Assembly: GCA_021775835.1 (NCBI GenBank)
Contig: JAJFHC010000226.1
Coordinates: forward strand, 1-17,481
Direction of reading: 5' to 3'
Length of the DNA stretch: 17,481 bases
Source of the DNA: Hyphomicrobiales bacterium
Lineage (GTDB): Bacteria; Pseudomonadota; Alphaproteobacteria; Rhizobiales; JAJFHC01
Shown here: one piece after another, positions 1 to 6,239 of the stretch
How positions within the stretch are numbered: position 1 is the stretch's first letter
How the letters are laid out: every line of letters starts with the position of its first letter
Position numbers and translations under genes: made by a program
Notes under the pieces: generated by a model
Database searches by the model: none
Seen by the model: only the letters and a program-made list of their open reading frames with translations
What the model was told of the DNA's origin: nothing

Positions 1-215
1 TTCCGGATGTTTGACCGGAGAGAACTTCGTGACGAGTATCAGGCCAGGTAGAACGGAGGTTGATGCGGGAGCGGCGAACATCCGCTTTCCTGAAGTTTAA
101 CTCGTCTTTTCGCAGATGCAGCGAATTCACACTCCCCGCCCTTTTTACCCCTTGCTGTATTGCTATGAGCGCGTGTGAGCACCGGAGCATTAATCCACCA
201 AAAGAGCGGCCGGAT
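1..215. other. Gene-poor left flank, nothing recognised
   Basis: No recognisable gene. On the plus strand, frame 1 reads about 16 residues to a TAG at 49-51, which could be the C-terminal tail of a gene entering from the left. A purine-rich GGAGG (55-59) and an ATG (63-65) follow, opening a frame that runs into the IS21 remnant and ends at 287. That frame has no family signature, so it is either non-coding or a gene truncated by the insertion. Neither reading is secure. Confidence 0.3.
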
Positions 216-456
216 TGTCTGGCTGTTGGCCGGAGTAAAACTCCACTAGTGGTAGGCATTCGACCCTTTGGCGGAGGGCGGGGATGAAGGGCGTGGAACT
301 TTATGCGCGGGTAAGGCGAGCAGTTTTGATTGAAGGGATGAGCTGCCGGGAATCTGGGGCACACCCTGGTGCGAGGTCTATGGACAATCTTCCGCAACGC
401 CTAACTGGTGTATTTTTGCTCCGGCCAAGTGGTGGAGTTTTGCTCCGGCGTTGACA
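216..456 (+). mobile_element. Internally deleted IS21-family element (both ends plus istA stub)
   Basis: The left end begins TGTCTGG at 216 and contains GGCCGGAGTAAAACTCCAC. The right end finishes TTGACA at 456, and its reverse complement reads TGTCAACGCCGGAGCAAAAC, so the ends are imperfect inverted repeats that share CCGGAG(T/C)AAAACTCCAC. The right end also carries a second, directly repeated TTTTGCTCCGG (415-425 and 438-448); multiple terminal repeats are typical of IS21 elements. Between the ends lies the start of an istA-like reading frame in the expected direction, but most of istA and all of istB are missing, leaving about 240 bp. A GAT triplet flanks both ends (213-215 and 457-459), too short to claim as a target duplication. 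The element ends 13 bp from the stop codon of the neighbouring minus-strand gene. Confidence 0.65.
284..454 (+). pseudogene. istA: istA N-terminal remnant, IS21 transposase
   Basis: The frame opens with MKGVELYARVRRAVLIEGMS followed by CRE, which matches from memory the beginning of IS21 IstA transposases, where a helix-turn-helix segment (REAARxFG-like) follows. Here similarity fades after about residue 23. The frame then reads through the right terminal repeats to a TGA at 452-454, giving only 56 residues against roughly 500 for a complete IstA. GGAGG at 273-277 is a good ribosome binding site. No DDE catalytic domain remains, so it cannot transpose by itself. I infer an internal deletion joining the start of istA to the right terminus. 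Confidence 0.6.
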
Positions 457-469
457 GATGATTGAATTT

Positions 470-844
470 TTACTTTGTAACTTCATACTCATATTTGTCC
501 CGAGGCCGGTCTCGTGTGCCTCTCGTCTGCATTGCCTCGTGCTCATCGTGATAAATGACCGTCCAGTCGGGCAAAGCTTCCTTGACGTCGCGCGCAACCT
601 GGAGACCTTCGGTCGAGAACTCACGCCAGTCAACGGTTTCTCCTTCAAAGACGGCATCATCCAAGAGGTTGTAATGGTCCTGCCACTCCAACAATCTGTC
701 ACGAAGATCCTGAGTTACCGGCAGGCAATCGACATCGCAGCTACGCCCTTTACGATCCCAGACACCGAAGCAGAGGGTGTCGCACATGATGCGAACCCAT
801 TTGCATCTGTTGAGAAAATCATCGTCATCGATAGCGCCGGTCAT
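470..844 (-). CDS. Conserved-looking hypothetical protein, cassette member
   Basis: No function recognised. With the start at 844 the product is 124 residues, soluble and acidic. It begins MTGAIDDDDFLNRCKWVRI after one extra Met, has a central Cys-containing stretch (VWDRKGRSCDVDCLPVT) and ends with an acidic/aromatic part reading EGLQVARDVKEALPDWTVIY. This start is preferred because GGAGGA lies directly upstream of the paired ATGs at 847 and 844, although the spacing is short. An upstream ATG at 925 would add 27 residues but has no visible ribosome site. It is the last gene of a minus-strand series with the DUF5681 and methyltransferase genes, and its stop codon sits 13 bp from the IS21 remnant. 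Codon use looks coding, and the opposite-strand frame over the same bases (458-871) has no protein-like features. Co-occurrence with the two upstream genes suggests, but does not prove, a shared role. Confidence 0.62.
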   Translation of the reverse strand: MTGAIDDDDFLNRCKWVRIMCDTLCFGVWDRKGRSCDVDCLPVTQDLRDRLLEWQDHYNLLDDAVFEGETVDWREFSTEGLQVARDVKEALPDWTVIYHDEHEAMQTRGTRDRPRDKYEYEVTK

Positions 845-979
845 CATTCCTCCAGCCATAAAGGCGATTGACGTTATAAGTTTCCAGCGTACGAACGCTC
901 GATTGCCGTATGCAGTCAACACCATTGTTCAAATTTGACTGTAGCTTCGCGAACCCACACGCCTGCAGGTTCAAAGGCG

Positions 980-1975
980 TCAAGACTTGCGTTGTTGCTT
1001 GGCCCTGTGTCTGTCCTTGGCCTCGGCCAACCAGACGCGGACAGCGTTGACGTCAATGCCAGGCAGATCGCAACTTTGCCCCAGCATTGATGGGGGCTGG
1101 TCAGTTGCAGGGTCCAGACCCGCCTGTTTACAAGCTTCCTCGAAACGTGCCGTGACCACGCTCCGTGATTGGATCAAGCCATCGAACAATCGCCTGTCGA
1201 TCTCATCAGGCCCCAGCCTTAACCTTTGTGGCTGCATCTGGTTCATGAGATAAGCAATGATTAGGAGATCCGATTCATCTTGATCGGAGGTGTGAGCGCG
1301 CTTTGGCGACCTGAACATGACCGCCTGGTAGGCCCAATGGGCAATGAAGAGATCGCGCACCCGGGCAATTTGTAGATAACCTTCGAATTCTTCCTCAGAA
1401 GATGGTCCATGGATAACCGTCTCTTCGCCGTGCCGAACGGTTATGTCTTCAGGCCTTGGCCACCATTGGGGGAGCGGATCGCATTGAACCTCACGAGCTT
1501 TCTCGACCGCATGGAATTTTTCGCAATACCCAGTCCAAAAGTCATTGTCATCTGCAATTTCTTCCTCAAGCTCTTCACGCGCTTGCCTCGTAATCTTGAT
1601 CATCTCCCGGGTGGCCATGGGGCTTCCGGAGAAAGCCAGTTTGGTCTGGCTGCGTATCGCTGCCTGTTCCAACGACATCTTCTTGGGCTTGCCGCCGTCT
1701 TGCACCGTGATCTCTCGCAGCAATTCCTTCCGGATCGACTCTGAACGGCTGTTCGACACCCCGGTGCGATGCGCCGAGCCGGATCTGCTGCTGTTCTTTC
1801 GAGGCCGGCCTGCAGGGTTGCCGGACTGCCCCTTCTTGAATTGCGTCTCGCGAGGAGGTTTTCCATAGCCTACATCGTATCCGTGGATGAGGCCCTCCTT
1901 GGTCGGTTTCGCAGACCCCCAAATTTGGCACCGTTTGGATGAATGTTTGTCAGTATCGTCGGTTTGGTCGCTCAT
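980..1975 (-). CDS. DUF5681 domain protein
   Basis: A 331-residue soluble protein from the ATG at 1975. Residues about 37-59 carry the DUF5681 hallmark, YGKPPRETQFKKGQSGNPAG followed by RPR, a short basic segment known from phage-derived and mobile-island proteins of unknown function. A basic, Ser-rich linker follows, then mixed alpha-helical sequence with an acidic patch (ELEEEIADDND) and a Lys/Arg-rich C-terminus (KDRHRAKQQRKS). The frame is open upstream to a TTG at 2053, but residues from there are not family-like. The ATG at 1975 leaves 84 bp to the methyltransferase stop; its ribosome site is weak (AAAGG somewhat far upstream). DUF5681 proteins often sit beside methyltransferase or terminase genes, and a DNA-binding or packaging-related role is conceivable but is inference. 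No terminase is present here. Confidence 0.8.
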   Translation of the reverse strand: MSDQTDDTDKHSSKRCQIWGSAKPTKEGLIHGYDVGYGKPPRETQFKKGQSGNPAGRPRKNSSRSGSAHRTGVSNSRSESIRKELLREITVQDGGKPKKMSLEQAAIRSQTKLAFSGSPMATREMIKITRQAREELEEEIADDNDFWTGYCEKFHAVEKAREVQCDPLPQWWPRPEDITVRHGEETVIHGPSSEEEFEGYLQIARVRDLFIAHWAYQAVMFRSPKRAHTSDQDESDLLIIAYLMNQMQPQRLRLGPDEIDRRLFDGLIQSRSVVTARFEEACKQAGLDPATDQPPSMLGQSCDLPGIDVNAVRVWLAEAKDRHRAKQQRKS

Positions 1976-2059
1976 GTTCTGGTTTGTCGCCTTTAGATGT
2001 GAAGATTGCTTGTAGGAGAGGGGCTTGAGGTCAATTCCGTTTGCCCGTTGCAATATGCG

Positions 2060-3394
2060 TTAAGCGACACTTGCTTGGTCATATCCAGCGTCGACCAAAT
2101 CTTCGAAAACTTCTCCGGTCGATCGCCGTACGGCATGCTGTCCGGTATAGTCCTGCCACCGCTGAATGATCGTGTCGCAGTATCTTGGATCGAACTCGAT
2201 GAGGCGTGCGTGTCGCCCGCAGGTCTCTGCCGCTATGAGTGTCGAACCGGACCCGCCGAACGCGTCGAGGACGATCTCACCGCGTTTTGAACAATCGCGA
2301 ATGGCGTCAGCCACAAGGGCTACAGGCTTGACTGTCGGATGCATGGCAAGTTCCTCCATGCGGTCACTTCGAAAGCTGTTGATGCCGGCATAATCCCAGA
2401 CATTGGTGCGATAACGCCCGGTCTCACCAAGGGAGAACGTGTTCGTGTGGGGTGCATCGCCGACCTTGAAGACAAAAACCAGTTCGTGTTTTGAACGATA
2501 AAATGTTCCCATTCCCCCATTGGTCTTGTTCCAGACACACAGGTTCTTGAGTTCTGTGAAGGCAGCCGACCCCGCATCCAGCAATTCACGCATGTGGCGC
2601 CAATCCATGCAGACAAAGGCTATGGCACCGTTTCGGCAGAAAGCCCGGCAGTTGGAGAGGGTCGATGTAAGAAAGCCGGTGAACTCCTGCGAACTCATCT
2701 CACCCGATGCGCACGCGAACTCCTGATGCCGAACGGAACCGGAACCACAGACATGACCATCAATTGCAACATTGTAGGGCGGATCCGTAAAGACGAGATC
2801 CACCATCTCGCCTTGCAGAAGGGTTTCAAAATCCGACCTGTTCCTGGCGTCCCCACATACGAGCCGATGACGTCCAAGTTCCCAGCAGTCGCCAGGCTTC
2901 GATACTGCAACCTCGGGCACTGTCGGAATTTGGTCGGCAGGCGTTTGCGCATCGCTTTCACTTGAACGCTCGCTTGCTCCGTCAATTACCAGATCAATCT
3001 CGGCCACGGAAAATCCCGTCAACGAGACATCGAACTCTAGATCGATCAATCCTTGCAGTTCAATGGCAAGCAGATCGTCATCCCAGCCGGCATTAAGGGC
3101 GAGCTTGTTGTCAGCAAGAACGTATGCCCGCCGCTCAGCTTCGCTCAGGTGCGAGAGCCGGATGGTCGGTATCTCATCAAGGCCCAATATCTTGGCTGCA
3201 GCGACCCGCCCGTGACCCGCAATGATGACGTCGTCGTCGGAGACGAGCACAGGGTTGGTGAACCCAAAACGCTCGATACTCGCCGCAATCTGCTTGACCT
3301 GCCGCCTGGAATGGGTCCGTGCGTTTCGAACATGGGGTTTCAGGCAAGCAGCAGAACGCATCTCAATGTTCTGTGCGTAGGTCGGGGAAGTCAC
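2060..3394 (-). CDS. ParB-domain DNA methyltransferase (beta class, N4/N6)
   Basis: A 444-residue fusion. Residues about 15-110 form a ParB/Srx-like N-terminal domain, with the conserved GHGR at 60-63 and a VLADNKLAL segment. Residues about 170-425 form an S-adenosylmethionine-dependent methyltransferase that modifies adenine N6 or cytosine N4 in DNA: DPPYNV (motif IV, 204-209) precedes HPTVKP (352-357) and FGGSGST (motif I, 379-385), the beta-class order. The start is GTG at 3392-3394, with AGGTGA (reverse of 3399-3404) at good spacing. It heads the minus-strand cassette with the DUF5681 gene. No restriction endonuclease is seen, so it looks like a solitary methyltransferase of mobile-element type. 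Recognition sequence cannot be read from the protein. The start region overlaps one arm of an inverted repeat that could allow autoregulation. Confidence 0.92.
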   Translation of the reverse strand: MTSPTYAQNIEMRSAACLKPHVRNARTHSRRQVKQIAASIERFGFTNPVLVSDDDVIIAGHGRVAAAKILGLDEIPTIRLSHLSEAERRAYVLADNKLALNAGWDDDLLAIELQGLIDLEFDVSLTGFSVAEIDLVIDGASERSSESDAQTPADQIPTVPEVAVSKPGDCWELGRHRLVCGDARNRSDFETLLQGEMVDLVFTDPPYNVAIDGHVCGSGSVRHQEFACASGEMSSQEFTGFLTSTLSNCRAFCRNGAIAFVCMDWRHMRELLDAGSAAFTELKNLCVWNKTNGGMGTFYRSKHELVFVFKVGDAPHTNTFSLGETGRYRTNVWDYAGINSFRSDRMEELAMHPTVKPVALVADAIRDCSKRGEIVLDAFGGSGSTLIAAETCGRHARLIEFDPRYCDTIIQRWQDYTGQHAVRRSTGEVFEDLVDAGYDQASVA

Positions 3395-3396
3395 TA

Positions 3397-3438
3397 TGTC
3401 ACCTCATGGAACGAATCAACATTACCAAGTAGGTGACA
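3397..3438. promoter_or_regulatory. Inverted repeat at methyltransferase start (possible operator)
   Basis: TGTCACCT (3397-3404) and AGGTGACA (3431-3438) are perfect 8-bp inverted arms separated by 26 bp, about three helical turns centre to centre. One arm contains the ribosome binding site of the methyltransferase gene and the other lies just upstream, at the edge of an AT-rich tract where a promoter for that gene would be expected. A repressor site or an mRNA hairpin masking the ribosome site are both possible; chance is not excluded. Confidence 0.3.
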
Positions 3439-3620
3439 CGAAAAAAATACAATAATCAATTCCAACAATACTAACAAAACCACGCATCGAAGTGCTTTTA
3501 AACACCAGTTTAACAATATAAATCACAAAATATCTCAGTATAGTATGTGTATATTCCAATCATCCATAGATTATCAGGAGGCCCAGAAATCCGTGCGCCA
3601 TGCGAAAAAATGTGCCTGGC

Positions 3621-3660
3621 TTTAAATGCCCTTTAAATGGGGTTTAAAGAGGCGTTTAAA
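3621..3660. repeat. Four phased TTTAAA boxes
   Basis: TTTAAA occurs at 3621-3626, 3632-3637, 3643-3648 and 3655-3660, so the steps are 11, 11 and 12 bp, close to one helical turn. The boxes therefore lie on about the same face of the helix. A further TTTAAA is at 3497-3502. Intervening bases are GC-rich and not conserved. Such phasing fits intrinsic curvature or cooperative protein binding; no known site family is assigned. Confidence 0.6.
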
Positions 3661-3853
3661 GAATTTCGGAATTCGAGCAGACAAGCAACATTCGAAAAAT
3701 TGACTTCGAGGCAGTGTGCACAGGCGCGTCAAGAAGACTTCTGTCAGTTAAACGTGGGCGATGCCGTGTATCAAAATGCGCCCGAACTCGATTCCCACCG
3801 AACCGACACCGCCCGCCCGATAGAAAAGGCCCCGAAACCGCTCCGATGACGAC

Positions 3854-3937
3854 GGATCCCGCTTTGTTGACCCGGGATCCCGGTTTGACGTCCGTGAATC
3901 CCGCAATTCGTGTCAAGAATCCCACAATTCGGTCGGA
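3854..3937. repeat. Four-copy 21-bp tandem repeat
   Basis: Units begin at 3854, 3875, 3896 and 3917, each with G(G/A)ATCCC, so the period is exactly 21 bp over four copies. Units 1 and 2 share GGATCCCG(C/G)TTTG; units 3 and 4 share GAATCCC(G/A)CAATTCG, with the remaining bases of each unit diverged. A related GATTCCCACCGAACCG at 3790-3805 may be an outlying copy. Units 3 and 4 and the outlier each contain GANTC, the site methylated by CcrM-type enzymes in alphaproteobacteria. Length and directness resemble plasmid iterons; no replication initiator gene is visible in the window. Confidence 0.7.
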
Positions 3938-4045
3938 GCTTGCCGGAACCTGCCGCGCGAACTCGCGGACAAGGATCGAAAAACCACGCGATATACTTGA
4001 TGAGTACTGAAATCTGATCCGCGTGTGTTTCGTGTCCAATGAATA

Positions 4046-4069
4046 TTCCCTGATACCGAGAACAGGGAA
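4046..4069. repeat. Small inverted repeat TTCCCTG / CAGGGAA
   Basis: TTCCCTG (4046-4052) and CAGGGAA (4063-4069) are perfect 7-bp arms around a 10-base loop, and a third CAGGGAA occurs at 4153-4159. There is no T-run after either arm, so it is not a standard terminator for the minus-strand peptidase gene that ends at 4227. It may be part of a decayed repeated element. Confidence 0.35.
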
Positions 4070-4226
4070 AACAACCCTAACTCTCTGACATTGCGCGTAC
4101 ATTCAGCAGAAATCCCGAACAAATGACCGGAGACTGCCAGAATACAGCAGAACAGGGAATGCAGCGAACAGAGACGAGTTCGCACAAGACTGCGTCCACC
4201 GCCAGCAACACCCTTCCCAACTCAAT

Positions 4227-6239
4227 TTACTGCTTCAGTTTCTTCGTAAGCGGTCCTGCAGTGAGTGGCCAGACACCATTGCCCACCGCGCGGCCGCCTT
4301 CAAAGATCACAAAACTCTTGGACCGGTAGTGCGGCAGCGACCGCATCATTGCGCGCAGCATCGCCGGTGTTTCAGCTTCCACGAACAAAATTGCGTTTCC
4401 ACCAGGCTCCCGCGCAGTCCACGCCCTTGCGTCGCCAATGTCCGAGATCTGGGCCGGGCGGGCCGGCAGGTGTGCGGACTTGATGAAGGCATCAACCTGC
4501 GTCTTTGTGCCCTGCACCACGAGAGGCACTTCTTCTGTCCGGTCGACCTGATCAGCCTCAAGGAAACCGGGCATGCGTCCAAGGAGGCGCTCCGTCAACG
4601 CACGCGAAGCATTTTGCAGATCGCTTTGCTGGTGCAGCATGATCGCTCCGGCCGCCCGATTGAGTAGAATATCCCGGGCAATCGGGGGCGCCTCGCCCGG
4701 CAGCAGGCGCCTGAAGACGGTGTTGTCCGGATCGATATGGAGAACGACCGGGCGCCCCTGAACGTCGAGCTTTACGGTCTTTTCTGCAGTATCGATACCG
4801 ATTTCAAATCTTTCCATGCCCGATTCAGTCTCAATCAGAACCGGCACCTTCAGTCGATACGCCTCTGTGCTCTGTGCCAACGTGAACTGCACCTGATGAA
4901 TGCTGCCGTTCTGCGAAACCTGAACGTCTTTCAACCTCAGTTGAGGCGCACCGATGCGGCGGATCCACTGATCAAAAAACCAGTCCAGTTGGCGTGAGGC
5001 GGTTGCTTCGAATGTGGCCTGGATGTCCTGCCAGCTTGCCGTGGTGAACTTGTGCTCTCTCCAAAGCCGCTTGATTGACGCGGCGAACTGTTCCGCGCCC
5101 ACTTCATGCTTCAGCATGTGAAAAATGTAGGCAACCTTGCCATAACCGATCACCTGGCTTGCATCATGCCTCTTTGAAACAAAGCTCTTCACGGCGCTGT
5201 CCAGATTTGGCGACAACGCCGCATAATCGCGAAGCCAGCCAAGCCGCATCTCCCGTGCACGGTCCGGGCCGGTGTCTTCCGCCAGGGCATAGTCGGCCAT
5301 GTAGGTTGTCAGTCCCTCCGACCAGTTTCCCGATGCGTAATCTGCGTAGACCCCGTTACCCCACCAGTTGTGTGCGACTTCGTGCGCCAGGGAACGCCGC
5401 CGCATGAACGGTAATGGCAGAATTCTCCGGTGAACATAGGTCAGGTTCGGAAACCCAAGCCCGACCGGTATCGGCGCCGACACCATGGAAAAGTCATCGA
5501 AAGGGTAAGGCCCGATCTGTTGTTCGAACTTTCGGATGTAGTCCAGTGCACCGTCCAGATAGGCCTGCGCCAACCGAACGCTGTCCTGGTGAAAGTAGGT
5601 CCGGATGCGGATTTTACCGGCCTTCATTTCATTGACCACGTAGGGTCCCGCAAACACTGAAGGGTGTTCATTGCTGGCCCGTACGGCAAAGACGCTGACA
5701 TTGCTTGTCTCGCCAAGCGTCTCGGATTTCAAGGCGCCGGTGGCTGTTGCCCGATAGGTCGCTGGAGTGACGACTGATAGGGAATACGCTGAATTGAAGC
5801 CAGCGACTTCGGGAAGCCAGCCTGACCAACCCGGGAGATAGATCCCGCCTTGTCCGGCGACAGCTGACCCGCCGCTGCGATGCCGGCCTTTCTTCAAGTC
5901 GAGTTTTTCAACCACACCAGACGCCGTCACAACGATTTTATGTGTCCCCCGATCGGGTAGCACCAGCTTGTAGAGTCTGCCGGACCTGGTCCATTCAACA
6001 GGCGCATCGTTCACGCGAATCTCGCTGATGGTCATCCAGTCTGTGACGCGCAACGCGAGGTTGGCCTGTCCGGAAACGGCGAAGCGATCCTGAATCGCGA
6101 TGCTTGCATCATCGGGCTCGATGACGAGCTTGAGTTCGTGGTCGATGGCTGGACTGGATTGAACGCCTGCGGCTGCCAACATCAGGCCCAAAATAGCAAT
6201 GAGGACAGCACCCGTCCGCCGAACAGCGATCCATTTCAT
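4227..6239 (-). CDS. M1-like zinc metallopeptidase, exported
   Basis: A 670-residue protein with a signal peptide (hydrophobic residues about 9-25, likely cut near AAAGVQSSP). Residues 286-290 are HEVAH, followed after 17 residues by E308 in WSEGLTTYMADY: the gluzincin zinc site of family M1. The usual M1 spacing is 18 residues, so it is one shorter here. Upstream, SMVSAPIPVGLGFPNLTYV (251-269) occupies the place where classical aminopeptidases have GAMEN, so the N-terminal-amine site is not standard and true aminopeptidase activity is uncertain. Its N-terminal part is beta-rich, and after the catalytic domain a long C-terminal part is present. It is probably periplasmic. ATGA overlap (6236-6239) with the upstream ChaN/PDZ gene indicates translational coupling. 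Confidence 0.88.
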   Translation of the reverse strand: MKWIAVRRTGAVLIAILGLMLAAAGVQSSPAIDHELKLVIEPDDASIAIQDRFAVSGQANLALRVTDWMTISEIRVNDAPVEWTRSGRLYKLVLPDRGTHKIVVTASGVVEKLDLKKGRHRSGGSAVAGQGGIYLPGWSGWLPEVAGFNSAYSLSVVTPATYRATATGALKSETLGETSNVSVFAVRASNEHPSVFAGPYVVNEMKAGKIRIRTYFHQDSVRLAQAYLDGALDYIRKFEQQIGPYPFDDFSMVSAPIPVGLGFPNLTYVHRRILPLPFMRRRSLAHEVAHNWWGNGVYADYASGNWSEGLTTYMADYALAEDTGPDRAREMRLGWLRDYAALSPNLDSAVKSFVSKRHDASQVIGYGKVAYIFHMLKHEVGAEQFAASIKRLWREHKFTTASWQDIQATFEATASRQLDWFFDQWIRRIGAPQLRLKDVQVSQNGSIHQVQFTLAQSTEAYRLKVPVLIETESGMERFEIGIDTAEKTVKLDVQGRPVVLHIDPDNTVFRRLLPGEAPPIARDILLNRAAGAIMLHQQSDLQNASRALTERLLGRMPGFLEADQVDRTEEVPLVVQGTKTQVDAFIKSAHLPARPAQISDIGDARAWTAREPGGNAILFVEAETPAMLRAMMRSLPHYRSKSFVIFEGGRAVGNGVWPLTAGPLTKKLKQ

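Larger units (their letters stand above)
3439..4226. other. Long non-coding region, AT-rich tract plus repeats
   Basis: About 790 bp without a convincing gene. The part at 3439-3600 is strongly AT-rich compared with the rest of the window. It is followed by a phased TTTAAA array (3621-3660), a GC-richer part with a 21-bp tandem repeat (3854-3937), and a stretch with repeated CAGGGAA motifs (4046-4159). Open frames on both strands across 3656-4185 are low-complexity, reflect the DNA repeats as 7-residue periods, and have no ribosome sites or family features. The region could hold promoter elements for the methyltransferase gene, a decayed origin or operator array, or remains of an excised element. 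Confidence 0.5.

Noticed and set aside
60..287. 75-residue frame at the left end
   Set aside because: It runs through the IS21 left terminus and has no family features, so it is at best a truncated gene.
458..871. Plus-strand frame opposite the small cassette protein
   Set aside because: No ribosome site or family-like sequence; the minus-strand product is more protein-like and fits the operon.
3854..3937. Considered as a small CRISPR array
   Set aside because: Units are contiguous 21-bp tandem copies without unique spacers of fixed length, and no cas genes are present.
3656..4185. Open frames of 90-148 residues on both strands in the repeat region
   Set aside because: Their sequences mirror the DNA tandem repeats as 7-residue periods and lack start signals and known domains; coding is possible but unsupported.
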